This document shows, one piece after another, positions 15,082 to 23,513 of a DNA stretch of 46,508 bases. The position numbers and the translations under genes are program-made. Under the pieces are notes generated by a model. The model was not told the origin of the DNA. It saw nothing but the letters and a program-made list of their open reading frames with translations, and did not search any database. Positions within the stretch are counted from its first letter, which is position 1; every line of letters begins with the position of its first letter. Source of the DNA: Tychonema sp. LEGE 07203 (lineage in GTDB: Bacteria > Cyanobacteriota > Cyanobacteriia > Cyanobacteriales > Microcoleaceae); contig NZ_JADEXD010000037.1 in the NCBI RefSeq assembly GCF_015207285.1, positions 1-46,508 of the forward strand, given 5' to 3'.

Positions 15082-16521
15082 CTACTTGCTTTCGATAAAA
15101 GCTGAATCTTCCTGCTGCCGGTTGCTGTAAAAACTAGCAATAATCGCTACCATCAACCACCACAGCATATTAACTTCTGGTCTGTACCAAACGGTATCGA
15201 CCAAACCGTGGGCCATCATGCCGGTTAAAGTTGCGATCGCCCCAATCAACCAAAACCCCTGATTCGATTTTAGATTGAGAGATTCTGGCTCTACATTAGA
15301 TGTATTAAATTGCGCGTCGCGCAATCTTTGGATCTGCAACAAACCTTGATTGACGGTGACAGTCAGCAGCCAGAGGAAACACATTAAACCGATAAAGCCA
15401 GTTTCTACGGCAATTTCCAGCAGCACGGAATAAGCGCTCAAAGCAGTGAATCTCGGCTTCATATAAAGCGGATAAACTTTATTAAAGGCAGTGTTTCCGG
15501 GGCCAATTCCGAGAATTGGCCGATCGCGAATCATGTCAATCACCGCATTCCAAACATTAATCCGAAAATTGTTGCTGCTGTCGCCGCGGCCGACAAACAT
15601 ACTCGAAACTCGATCGCGCAAAGGCTCCACTAAAGCCACTCCCAAAATTAAGGCTCCAGCCAAACCTCCCAACCCTAACGGCAGGGCCCAAGTGCGCCAG
15701 AACCTAGGCATCGAAGGGCTGTACCAGTACCAAAGCAGCACTAAAAACACCACGAGCAGAGCCAAAAAACCGATCCAAGCGCCCCGGCTGTCGGTGTAGC
15801 GCAAGCACGCGCAATTCACTGCCAGCATTGTCAGGGCTAAAAGTTTTGTTCCCCATCCTTTCCACACAAAAAGTGCGGCGGCGCTCAAAGCAATTGCTGG
15901 CAGCAAATAGGCACCGAGCAAGTTTGGATTGCCCAAAAAGCTGTAAACTCGCGTGAAATCGGCTTGAGTTGAAGTCGGATCGTTCCAAGTAGCTAATGGC
16001 GGCACTTTATCGATCCACTGCCGCACGCCGTAGAAACTGACAACTAGAGAGACGTTCAAAAATACGGCAATTAACCAGGAGCGCCAGCGGGAATCTCGCA
16101 AGATCCTCGCCATTAGGGCAAAAAACAGCAAATACAGCGTTAGCTTGCTCCAACCGACAAAAGCGGCGGCTTTGACTGGCGACATCGCGGTGGCGACGGT
16201 GGCAATGCCCCAGTACAGCAGTACCAGCAAGTGAATGGGTGTGAGGGAGGCGATCGCGCGATCGTCAGAAACAGTCAGCAGCATCCAAAAAGCAGCACCA
16301 GCCGCCATCAACACCCCCACCAAAGTATTGTTCACAAACGGGCCCATAGCGAACGTCAAGGCCAGCAAAACAAAACCCAGGGGTTCCGCCCACTGCATGA
16401 GCCAGCTACTCTGCCGCCAACTGCGCGCATTGCCGATCGCCCAATTCAATAAATAACTGCCACTTTGCCACTGAGAGAGCGGCAAATTTGCCAGAGTTAA
16501 TTGTTGCCAAACTGAATTCAT
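15082..16521 (-). CDS. ictB: IctB family O-antigen-ligase-like membrane protein
   Basis: This 479-residue protein has 10-12 membrane helices and the Wzy/O-antigen ligase (Wzy_C) core, with 'YSFLGNPNLLGAYLLPAIALSAAALFVW', 'CLRYTDSRGAWIGFLA' and 'GIGPGNTAFNKVYPLYM'. Its length and N-terminus (WQQLTLANLPLSQWQSGSYL) match the cyanobacterial IctB family. IctB was first described in connection with inorganic carbon accumulation, but sequence relatives are polysaccharide polymerases or ligases, so the real substrate is unsettled. Heptamer repeats begin about 40 bp upstream of its start. No operon partner was seen. Confidence 0.9.
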   Translation of the reverse strand: MNSVWQQLTLANLPLSQWQSGSYLLNWAIGNARSWRQSSWLMQWAEPLGFVLLALTFAMGPFVNNTLVGVLMAAGAAFWMLLTVSDDRAIASLTPIHLLVLLYWGIATVATAMSPVKAAAFVGWSKLTLYLLFFALMARILRDSRWRSWLIAVFLNVSLVVSFYGVRQWIDKVPPLATWNDPTSTQADFTRVYSFLGNPNLLGAYLLPAIALSAAALFVWKGWGTKLLALTMLAVNCACLRYTDSRGAWIGFLALLVVFLVLLWYWYSPSMPRFWRTWALPLGLGGLAGALILGVALVEPLRDRVSSMFVGRGDSSNNFRINVWNAVIDMIRDRPILGIGPGNTAFNKVYPLYMKPRFTALSAYSVLLEIAVETGFIGLMCFLWLLTVTVNQGLLQIQRLRDAQFNTSNVEPESLNLKSNQGFWLIGAIATLTGMMAHGLVDTVWYRPEVNMLWWLMVAIIASFYSNRQQEDSAFIESK

Positions 16522-16560
16522 TTCTATTTTAGATTTGTACTTGGTAATTTGTAATTAGTA

Positions 16561-16770
16561 ATTGTTGACTGTTAACTGTTGACTGTTGACTGTTGACTGT
16601 TGTTATTGGTTATTGGTTATTGGTTATTTGTTAGCAGCAACCAATAACCAATAACTAATAACTAATAACTAATAACTAATGACTAATGACTAATGACTAA
16701 TGACTACTGCCAACTGCTTTCCTGTCAACTGCCAACTGCTTTCCTGACAACTGCTTTCCTGACAACTGAC
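16561..16770. repeat. Heptamer tandem repeats (GTTGACT, TTATTGG, TAACTAA, TGACTAA, CAACTGC types)
   Basis: Some 210 bp of successive heptamer arrays fill the gap. They change unit type along the way and include a partial inverted symmetry (GGTTATT versus AATAACC). They end one base before the TGA (16772-16774) of the neighbouring minus-strand gene. Confidence 0.92.
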
Positions 16771-16771
16771 T

Positions 16772-17668
16772 TCAGAAACCTTCCAACAAATCCGTAGCAT
16801 TGGTGCAGGGGAGCCAGAGTACATAGCGATATCCAGATTCCGAGGTGCCTTGAATCGAGAGTTTGCCGCCTTGAATTTCCGCCAACTGGCAGCAAAGCAG
16901 CAGCCCCAAGCGTTCTCTGGCCCCGTAACCAGCTAACACCGGCGCGGTATCGGCAGCATTCTCGGCCACCAAAGCCGCCAACTCAGAAAACGCCAGCGTT
17001 AATCGCCGAGAATGCTGTGTCTGTGTGGCGAGTTGCGGTTCGACTTCCGAGGAGCCGGTTTCGGAGTTCGATGGCGAACCGCTATCGGCTCCCACCTTCA
17101 ACAAGTAGTCGGAGTAGAGTGTAGCATGGGGCAAAGTTTCTCCCAACCAAGGATGAAAAACCCAAACTCCGATGTTGATACCATGTTCTTTCCGAGAAAC
17201 GTGGACTCGAATCACGCTGCCTGCCCCAGCGGATTGAATAATGTTAAAAATTAAGTGGCGCAGCATTTGCTGAACTTTATCCTTATCGGCCAACCAGATG
17301 CGCGGCCCGGGCCCCATCGACAAGTTAATTTCTTGCTCTCGCCTAGTTGCCACCGCCGACAGGGTTGTCACGACTTGCTGACACAAACCTTCTATATCGA
17401 CTGCGACTCGCTTCAAGGTGAAGGCGGATTCATCGAGTTCTAAGAGTTCCAAAATTTCTTCAACTAGCGAGCGCAAAGACTGGCTGCTCTCTTGAATCAC
17501 GTCGATATATTCTTTTTGCTTGCTCGTCAACGGCCCGTAAATTTCTTGGTTCAACACGCTGGCCATGCCGATGACTGAAGTGAGCGGGGTGAGCAATTCC
17601 TGCGCTAAATGATTCAGCAGTTTTACCTTGATTGAGTTAGTCAACAAATCGATAGGTTTGTTATTCAT
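16772..17668 (-). CDS. Degenerate histidine-kinase-like protein (catalytic His replaced)
   Basis: This 298-residue soluble protein has the HisKA/HATPase layout. The H-box reads 'LAQELLTPLTSVIGM' where the family has S-H-E-L-R-T-P-L, so the phospho-accepting His is Gln23. The dimerisation helices follow ('QKEYIDVIQESSQSLRSLVEEILELLELDE'). The N-box is recognisable ('LRHLIFNIIQSAG') but the D-x-G-x-G box is absent, and the G2 region is 'RLGLLLCCQLAEIQGGKLSIQGT'. Autophosphorylation in the normal way is therefore unlikely. It may act as a scaffold or nucleotide sensor for another kinase. It has no membrane segment or sensor domain. Heptamer repeats lie directly at its 3' end. Confidence 0.85.
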   Translation of the reverse strand: MNNKPIDLLTNSIKVKLLNHLAQELLTPLTSVIGMASVLNQEIYGPLTSKQKEYIDVIQESSQSLRSLVEEILELLELDESAFTLKRVAVDIEGLCQQVVTTLSAVATRREQEINLSMGPGPRIWLADKDKVQQMLRHLIFNIIQSAGAGSVIRVHVSRKEHGINIGVWVFHPWLGETLPHATLYSDYLLKVGADSGSPSNSETGSSEVEPQLATQTQHSRRLTLAFSELAALVAENAADTAPVLAGYGARERLGLLLCCQLAEIQGGKLSIQGTSESGYRYVLWLPCTNATDLLEGF

Positions 17669-17766
17669 CGGTTATTTTTCTGGTTTTATTATGGCTTGTT
17701 GATTATTAGTGGTTCATTATACCTCTTTCTCAAGTCTATAACAACTTGTTGTTGGCAGTTGCAGAC

Positions 17767-17959
17767 TTTAGTTAACTGATGACTGTTGATTGTTAAATGA
17801 TGACTGTTATTTGTTGTTTGTTGTTTGTTAGTTGTTGTTTGTTAGTTGTCGTTAGGAATTGAGAATTAAAAATTGGGAATTCGTAGCAAGTAACCAATAA
17901 CCAATAACTACTGACTACTGACTACTGACTACTGACTACTGACTACTGACTACTGACTA
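17767..17959. repeat. Heptamer tandem repeats running into a stop codon
   Basis: Runs of GTTGTTT, AATAACC and, at the right end, seven or so TACTGAC units. The last unit (GACTA) supplies the TAG stop (17957-17959, minus strand) of the acyltransferase-like gene. Confidence 0.92.
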
Positions 17960-19396
17960 ATTAATCATTGCTTCTAAAGCTGATTGCAAATCTTGAGTGA
18001 GTTCGGCAACTGCTAACCTGCGGCCCTTTTGATAGGCCTGCCAGCGAGATCCCACTGATATCGGTTCGCCCACGGTCATTTGTACCTGCTGTTTGCCCAA
18101 AGAAGGTCGCCCGAAAGGATTTCCGCCTTTGATGCGAGTCAGTACGTCCCACAGCAGTAAAGTTGTTTCTGCCAAACGTTCTGCAGTCAGCTTTTCTTGG
18201 ACGTACCTACCGGTAACGGAGACGAAACTTTCGACAAGTCTCATGTGCCACATCCGCAGACTTGCTTCTTCTGCGACGCGATCGGCTAATCCTCTTTCTA
18301 AGGGACAAAGTGCTGCAATATCTTTGATATCTTCTCGATAAATATAGTCCCAGCCTGCTTGTTCCAGACGGCGGCAGCGGTCTATCAAACTACCTTTGGG
18401 CTGTAAGTTAAAGTATTCTTCTGCTACTTGCAAAGCCACGTCTAAAAGTGCTGTCAGTCGAGCAACCATCACTTCATTGCCCGAATCGTTGGCAGTTGTG
18501 TCTGGTAGCGACAATGATGTTAAAATAGAGGTCGTTGGCTGTATATTTTTATGATAAAAACGGCTGTAAAACTCGGACATTACTGTTAATAAGTGGCTGC
18601 CAAGTCGAATCAGGCGCAGATATTGAAATTTGTAATTGTGGTCTTCTGGATCGGAATTTTCCGCCTCTAAATTGGCGGTGTTGGTACGGTCTAAGGCGGG
18701 CAGCCCGCAATCTATTTCTAATTGAGTTAAAAGTTTTTCTAGGGGCTCCCAAGGTGGGTTGACATAGCGGTATTGAATGCCGATCGGCACAATTAAAACT
18801 TTTTCTGTTCGTCCGGCTTTGTGCAAATCTTCAACGCACCAAAAGCCCATTTGAGCGATTCCCGGTTCGAGGGGACTAACTATTTCATTGTGACCGTTGG
18901 TGGCGCCTTCTGGGGCGGCGGCGATGGGAAATTGGCTGTTGGCAAATAAATCGCGGGCCGATCGCAATCCAGCCCGATCGATCTTGCCGCGAACGATCGG
19001 AGTACCGCCGAGGCGAGAATACAGCCAACCGACTCCTGAACCGGCCCAGAGAGGAATGCCGCGATCGTAAATAAAGTGTGAATGTACCGGGAATTGCAGG
19101 GAAATCCCTTTTTGGCGCGCAGCTTGGGGAACCAGTTTCCAAACGAGTTGTCCCAAACAGTAGGGATCGTCTGAGTTGGGGTGGCGGAAGGCCAGCAAGA
19201 AGCGAACTTTCTGATTTTGAAATTGGTGGAATAGTTCGGCGAGGGTTTCGACGTTTTCGGCTTGAATGTGGCTGATATTCGTCCGAAATCGCAGCCAGCA
19301 GGGGAGTATGTACTGGCAGCCTTGCATCACTAGCGGGTTGTAGGCTGGGGGTATGAATTCCAGCGGCGGCTGAACTTGGCTAATTGAATTGGGCAT
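17957..19396 (-). CDS. PlsC-like glycerol-phosphate acyltransferase family protein
   Basis: The N-terminal half of this 479-residue protein carries the acyltransferase motifs: HX4D as His72-PNSD-Asp77 in 'AFRHPNSDDPYC', the substrate-binding 'GGTPIVRGKIDRAG' block, and PEG (162-164) in 'AAAPEGATNGHNE', followed by 'VLIVPIGIQYRY'. These residues transfer acyl groups from acyl-ACP or acyl-CoA to a glycerolipid-type acceptor. The second half (about 240-479) is a helical extension common in cyanobacterial relatives but of unknown role. It seems to be membrane-associated without clear spanning helices. The exact acceptor cannot be read from the sequence. Its stop codon lies inside heptamer repeat DNA. 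Confidence 0.85.
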   Translation of the reverse strand: MPNSISQVQPPLEFIPPAYNPLVMQGCQYILPCWLRFRTNISHIQAENVETLAELFHQFQNQKVRFLLAFRHPNSDDPYCLGQLVWKLVPQAARQKGISLQFPVHSHFIYDRGIPLWAGSGVGWLYSRLGGTPIVRGKIDRAGLRSARDLFANSQFPIAAAPEGATNGHNEIVSPLEPGIAQMGFWCVEDLHKAGRTEKVLIVPIGIQYRYVNPPWEPLEKLLTQLEIDCGLPALDRTNTANLEAENSDPEDHNYKFQYLRLIRLGSHLLTVMSEFYSRFYHKNIQPTTSILTSLSLPDTTANDSGNEVMVARLTALLDVALQVAEEYFNLQPKGSLIDRCRRLEQAGWDYIYREDIKDIAALCPLERGLADRVAEEASLRMWHMRLVESFVSVTGRYVQEKLTAERLAETTLLLWDVLTRIKGGNPFGRPSLGKQQVQMTVGEPISVGSRWQAYQKGRRLAVAELTQDLQSALEAMIN

Positions 19397-19702
19397 TTGG
19401 CGATTTTAAATTTGAGACTTGAGTTAAGGTTGTGTGCGATCGATTGACTGAAATCAGATTCCGCACGCGCGATCCGTTTTTGTTATGGTAATGGACTGGA
19501 CAGGATCTGAGACGGCAGTTGAAACCACCCCTACAGAAACAAAACCCATGCCAAGCGGGTTGAAGAGCGATTTCCCCTAAATTCGTAAGTCGAAATTAGG
19601 GTGAGATTGCTAACTTAAGCTTATTTGTCGATCGCCACCAGCGCATAACTCCTCTCGCTAAGATTTTGGCCATCCAAAATCTAAAATCCAAAATCTAAAA
19701 TC
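19397..19702. other. Intergenic region holding copy B of the hairpin-plus-tail element
   Basis: No protein gene. Besides copy B (19428-19561), it contains an imperfect inverted repeat near 19577-19603 (CCCTAAATTCG/CGAAATTAGGG) and a short AAAATCT/AAAATCC run (about 19672-19703) just ahead of the RNase gene's stop codon. Confidence 0.5.
19428..19561 (+). ncRNA. Hairpin-plus-tail element, copy B (candidate small RNA)
   Basis: Stem TGTGTGCG (19431-19438) pairs with CGCACGCG (19462-19469) using two G-U pairs when read as plus-strand RNA. The conserved tail GTTTTTGTTATGGTAAT follows at 19476-19492. A hairpin AACCC...GGGTT (19543-19561) ends the unit. The G-U pairs favour an RNA on the plus strand. 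It is antisense to neither neighbour and sits in the gap upstream of the acyltransferase-like gene. Confidence 0.42.
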
Positions 19703-21709
19703 CTATTGTGCCGCTTCAAGAATCACTTCTTGGAAGTTGATCGCATCCGATCGCGGATCGCAGTGTGTGACTTTGACTTCAAATCGCTCGCCTATTTCGA
19801 CCGATCGACCAAATCGCATCGCCAATTCTAAACCCAATTCCTCCAACAAAATCAATCCGAGATTGCTATCTTCCCTCAGCCAGCGAAGCATTAAAGCTTC
19901 CCAAACTGCATCCGGGTTGCGCCGCAAATATTCCAATCCCCAATAGCGGTTGGTTTGGCGTTCGACAGTAGAGGCTTCTCTGACTGCGGTGCCGAGACAC
20001 ATCACAATGTCCTGTATTTCTTGGGCGGAAAAAGGCAGCGGTTCGCCCCGCAGGTGGGCTTTGATTTGGAAGTGAGTCAGCAAGTCAGTATAGCGGCGGA
20101 TAGGAGAAGTAACTTGAGTGTACAGTTCCAAACCCAAGCCTGCGTGCCGTCCGGGGGTCAGACCCATTTCGCTGCGGGGCATACAGCGGCGCACGGCGCA
20201 AGCGCGGGCGGGGCCTGCGGGTACGGCCAGCAGTTCTTCCTCTGGGGGGAGTTCGGGCTGGGGCTGATAGCGGTAGGGAATTGGTATGCTGTGAGTTTGA
20301 CCGTAGCGGGCGGCTAGTTCGCCGGCTAAAATCATCATTTCGGCTACCAGCATCCGGGCTGTGGAGTTGTCGATGATGTGAATGTTGATGTCGTCGCCGC
20401 TGACTTTGACGATCGATTCGGGCATGAAAATGTTGATTGCGCCTCGGGCTTCGCGCCATTTTTGCCGCAGTTTTGCTGCTTGGGCGATCGCCTCAATTTC
20501 CGGTTCTGCTTCGATTCCCAACTCCAGCATTTCGTCTACATCATCGTAGGTTAAGCGGTAGGTTGGTTCGATCGTGCTGATGTGGACGCTGTAATCGCCA
20601 GCCGCGCCGGTTTCGTCTAAGGTGACGCTGAAGCTGAGGGCGCTGCACTTTTTGCCTTGAATCAAACTCATCGGCCCCGTTGCCAATGCTGGGGGAAACA
20701 TGGGGATCATGCCCGTGGGCAGATAAACTGTAGTCGTGCGCTTTCTGGCTTCGAGGTCGAGTTCGTCTCCGGGGGAAAGCAAGCGGGTGGGATCGGCGAT
20801 GTGTATCCACAGTCGCTGTTGGCCGTTGTCGAGGAATTCTAAGCTTAGTCCGTCGTCGATTTCGGTGGTACTTTCGTCGTCGATCGTGTAAACCTTGAGG
20901 TGAGTTAAATCGAGACGATTTGTGTCCGAGTCGGTTGGGGGATTTTCTAGGCAGCTTTGGGCCACTTCTAATACCTTTGCGGAGAATTGTAGGGGAATTT
21001 GGCTGCGCCGCAAAAACAGGTTTTCGTGGATACTCCACAGGCCGAGTTCGACTAGGAGTTGAAATGCTGCTTCGGGGTTTTCGGAACGTTCTAAGCTGGC
21101 TAAAGTTTCTAAGGCCGGGGTGCGGTGGGTGGCTTCTTCTCCGAGGATGGCAAAGCGTTCTAGGGCGTCGAGGCGAGTTCGATCGCTGTGTTTCCAATCT
21201 ACATTTTCCCCGGCCAGCCGTTGTTTGACTCGATTCCAAAATCCTTGGGATTCTTGGTGTCGCTGCTGTTCTACTTCTTGCTGGTGTTTGATTTCTGCTA
21301 CTTGGGCGACTGATCGGGGTTCGTAGCGATCGCCCTTTTGTTTGAAATACAGTTTGTCTGTTGATAGCAAACTGTAAGCAGCGTAACACTGGGCCGGAGT
21401 GCGATCGGAAAATAGCAGCATTGCCAGGGATTCGGGATCTGTCGTTTCTCCGTCGCCCGCGAGGATTTCCCAAGCGACTTCTAGACTCGACGGATCTGAG
21501 TAAGCTTCTACTTCTTTGATAAATTTGGAAATGTCGGAGGGTTTGTAAGTTTCTCCGGCTGCTTCGTAGCTAATTTGTTTGGGCGGTATGCTGTGCGGTT
21601 GACCGTTTTCGTCTACCACGACCCAGTTTTTTTTGCCATCGGGGCGATCGGCAACGGCCAGACGGCGGTCGCCGTGCACTCTAATTTCTACTAACGTTCC
21701 CTTCTCCAC
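19703..21709 (-). CDS. RNase II/R family exoribonuclease (RNB domain)
   Basis: This 668-residue protein carries the RNB catalytic domain: 'YTIDDESTTEIDDGLSLEF' with Asp277, Glu283, Asp285 and Asp286 in the metal-binding positions, then 'IHIADPTRLLSPGDELDLEARKRTTTVYLPTG', 'PMSLIQGKKCSALSF' and 'YTQVTSPIRRYTDLLTH'. The C-terminal about 60 residues look like a reduced S1 RNA-binding domain. The enzyme degrades RNA 3' to 5'. The length is like cyanobacterial RNase II-type proteins rather than full RNase R. Names used for relatives include rnb and zam; I cannot choose between them. It is downstream of rpmG and rpsR, an arrangement seen in other cyanobacteria, which suggests a translation/RNA-turnover cluster. 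Confidence 0.92.
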   Translation of the reverse strand: MEKGTLVEIRVHGDRRLAVADRPDGKKNWVVVDENGQPHSIPPKQISYEAAGETYKPSDISKFIKEVEAYSDPSSLEVAWEILAGDGETTDPESLAMLLFSDRTPAQCYAAYSLLSTDKLYFKQKGDRYEPRSVAQVAEIKHQQEVEQQRHQESQGFWNRVKQRLAGENVDWKHSDRTRLDALERFAILGEEATHRTPALETLASLERSENPEAAFQLLVELGLWSIHENLFLRRSQIPLQFSAKVLEVAQSCLENPPTDSDTNRLDLTHLKVYTIDDESTTEIDDGLSLEFLDNGQQRLWIHIADPTRLLSPGDELDLEARKRTTTVYLPTGMIPMFPPALATGPMSLIQGKKCSALSFSVTLDETGAAGDYSVHISTIEPTYRLTYDDVDEMLELGIEAEPEIEAIAQAAKLRQKWREARGAINIFMPESIVKVSGDDINIHIIDNSTARMLVAEMMILAGELAARYGQTHSIPIPYRYQPQPELPPEEELLAVPAGPARACAVRRCMPRSEMGLTPGRHAGLGLELYTQVTSPIRRYTDLLTHFQIKAHLRGEPLPFSAQEIQDIVMCLGTAVREASTVERQTNRYWGLEYLRRNPDAVWEALMLRWLREDSNLGLILLEELGLELAMRFGRSVEIGERFEVKVTHCDPRSDAINFQEVILEAAQ

Positions 21710-21878
21710 TTGCCAGTTGTTTAATTTTTTATTGGAAAGTTTTACTGCTATTTCTCTGGTTGCGATCGGGGGATTTTAGATTTTGGATGTTTACATTCTT
21801 GACATCTATTGTTAAAAATAACATCTAAAAAGTTGTGCTTTTTGTACTTTAATTTTTAACTTTTTAGACTTTGATTAA

Positions 21879-21966
21879 GACTTACGCAGCACCAACTAAA
21901 TATCCAATATTTCGCTTTGTTAGCGACCCTCGCTTGCGACCTAAAGACGTTGTTTTCGCGTAAGTC
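21879..21966. mobile_element. Small MITE-like remnant with GACTTACGC ends
   Basis: GACTTACGC (21879-21887) is inverted as GCGTAAGTC (21958-21966), with imperfect similarity extending to about 20 bp (…ACCAAC versus …AACAAC). The 88-bp unit has no coding capacity. A single GGACTTACGCG motif near 486-496 suggests a decayed relative. It lies in the 300-bp gap between rpsR and the RNase gene. Confidence 0.55.
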
Positions 21967-22009
21967 CTATTTGTTTTCCAAAATCTAAAATCTCTAATCC
22001 AAAATCGAT

Positions 22010-22225
22010 TTAGCCTTCTTGGTTTACGAAGGGCATCAAAGCTACAATTCTTGCTCTTTTGATGCTTCTGGTCAAATCTCGCTGCTGTTTTGCCGTCAAA
22101 CCGGTAATCCGGCGGGGCAAAATTTTACCGCGTTCTGTGACGTATTTTTTGAGCAAATCGACATCTTTATAGTCGATCGGGTCTCCTGGTTTGATGGGCG
22201 AAACGCGCCGGCGAAAGTAAGTCAT
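22010..22225 (-). CDS. rpsR: 30S ribosomal protein S18
   Basis: This 71-residue protein matches bacterial S18 over its length: '[65 protein letters not shown]'. It binds 16S rRNA with S6 in the small-subunit platform. It follows rpmG by 168 bp filled with heptamer repeats, and the repeat reaches to within about 13 bp of its ATG, leaving no Shine-Dalgarno sequence. It probably belongs to one transcription unit with rpmG. Confidence 0.97.
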   Translation of the reverse strand: MTYFRRRVSPIKPGDPIDYKDVDLLKKYVTERGKILPRRITGLTAKQQRDLTRSIKRARIVALMPFVNQEG

Positions 22226-22236
22226 GGTTCTTTGTT

Positions 22237-22396
22237 TGTTGACTGTTGACTGTTGACTGTTAGTTTTTAGTTATTAGCCGTTAGTTGCTAGGCACCAGGA
22301 AAGCATTTGTTAGTTATCTGCTGTTGGCAGGTCAATGTCAATTGCCCACAACTGATGACTGATGACGAATGACTAATGACTCATAACTAATGACTA
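22237..22396. repeat. Heptamer tandem repeats between rpmG and rpsR
   Basis: GTTGACT units near 22238-22262 and ATGACTA/ATGACTG units near 22350-22396, separated by degenerate sequence. The final unit (GACTAC) provides the rpmG TAG stop at 22394-22396, and the other end lies about 13 bp from the rpsR start. Confidence 0.9.
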
Positions 22397-22582
22397 CTTA
22401 ATTTCTTTGTGGGCAGTGTGCTTGTTGCAGTGGGGGCAGAACTTTTTGAGTTCCAGCCGCGCCGTCGTGTTGCGGCGGTTCTTGGTGGTGGTGTACCGAG
22501 ACACGCCTTTCGAGCGTTTGCTCGCATTTGTTCGGCACTCAGTACACTCTAGAGTAATTATGATCCGGACGCCTTTAGCCAT
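22394..22582 (-). CDS. rpmG: 50S ribosomal protein L33
   Basis: This 62-residue protein is a zinc-binding form of L33, with Cys13-x-x-Cys16 ('LECTECRTN') and CPHC ('[15 protein letters not shown]') as metal ligands. Zinc-containing L33 is the C+ type; some genomes keep a C- copy for zinc shortage, but only this one is seen here. The start at 22582 lies 38 bp after the RDD gene's stop codon, so RDD-rpmG-rpsR may be co-transcribed. Its stop codon falls inside a heptamer repeat. Confidence 0.97.
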   Translation of the reverse strand: MAKGVRIIITLECTECRTNASKRSKGVSRYTTTKNRRNTTARLELKKFCPHCNKHTAHKEIK

Positions 22583-22620
22583 AATTCTAAATAAATTTCG
22601 ACTAATTTAAACACAATTTA

Positions 22621-23154
22621 TTATCGTCTCACATTAGCCTGCACTTGGTCAAGCAATCTTCTCACTTTGATGTCGAGGGAGTAGCCGCGCTGGGTTCCGA
22701 TGACGATCGTCTTGCCGAGCCGATCGTGGAAAGTTTGGGGAAACCGGGCGGTGTCAATGAAGGCAATGCTGCAGTCGATCGCCAGCGGCAGCATCAACAG
22801 CAAGACGGCGGCGTTGGTAGATGTCAGTCCCCCAACCCCTGCGAAGGCTAGGGCGGCGCAAATGCCCAGCAATCCCTCGCGCTTGCAAAGTTTCTGCACT
22901 CCGGGCATCCGTTCGAGTCTAACATCGATAATTTTCATGTCCAAGGCCCAGCGCCCGAGACTTTGACCTTGGTTTTTCCTGACAATGGGTACGCGCAGGA
23001 GCATCCACAGCAGGAAAAAAAAGATGGTTTGGACGATCGGATTAGCGCCCAGAAGCAAACTGGGCAGCCAAACGGCAATTGCGTCGATGCAGAAAGCAGC
23101 AGCGCGACGGCCGATCGATACTTTGGGAAGCAGAGGAACTAGATCGGAACTCAT
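22621..23154 (-). CDS. RDD family membrane protein
   Basis: This 177-residue protein has four hydrophobic segments and the RDD landmarks: 'IGRRAAAFCIDAIAVWLPSLLLG' (the Arg and Asp of the family name), the loop 'RKNQGQSLGRWALDMKII' and 'FHDRLGKTIVI'. RDD proteins are poorly understood; some have been linked to ion or compatible-solute exchange. It is upstream of rpmG by 38 bp on the same strand, though whether it is functionally linked is doubtful. Confidence 0.88.
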   Translation of the reverse strand: MSSDLVPLLPKVSIGRRAAAFCIDAIAVWLPSLLLGANPIVQTIFFFLLWMLLRVPIVRKNQGQSLGRWALDMKIIDVRLERMPGVQKLCKREGLLGICAALAFAGVGGLTSTNAAVLLLMLPLAIDCSIAFIDTARFPQTFHDRLGKTIVIGTQRGYSLDIKVRRLLDQVQANVRR

Positions 23155-23513
23155 AGGCCAAAAGGGCGATCGCCACTAGCTACTCGTTCATTTTAAACTG
23201 TCGGGTCTGTCGATCGGCACCGCTCGACCTCAAAACCCGCTTTTACTCAGAGGAAAAAATGGTTCGATCCGCAGCAGGGAGGCCACAATCCGCCTGCATA
23301 GAAAGTATCAAGCTGCTTGTAATTGGACTTTGCATCTAATTTGACAGTCAATTTTTCTACAATTATTGTGGGATGGGCAGGAGAACCCGTCTCTGTCTTC
23401 AATCTGAAAAACCCGGTTTTTTACAATTTTTACTCAAGCAATAAAACACGGTAAAAAACCGATATAATTGCTGAGCGTGAAAAGTAGTTAAAATTTTCAT
23501 CAAAAACTGCATA
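23155..23513. other. Divergent promoter region without a gene
   Basis: The gap separates the RDD gene (minus) and the SGNH gene (plus). It contains a TATAAT at 23463-23468, about 45 bp before the SGNH start, and an AAAAACCCGGTTTTTT motif near 23406-23421 related to the dispersed AGAAACC palindromes. Confidence 0.45.

Noticed and set aside
16561-16770. CRISPR-like appearance of regular short repeats
   Set aside because: The units are 7 bp in direct tandem without unique spacers and no cas genes are present. They are short tandem repeats.
20541-21473. Long 310-codon minus-strand frame inside the RNase gene
   Set aside because: It is an out-of-frame shadow of the RNB gene on the same strand, very Arg/Pro/Ser-rich with no domain.
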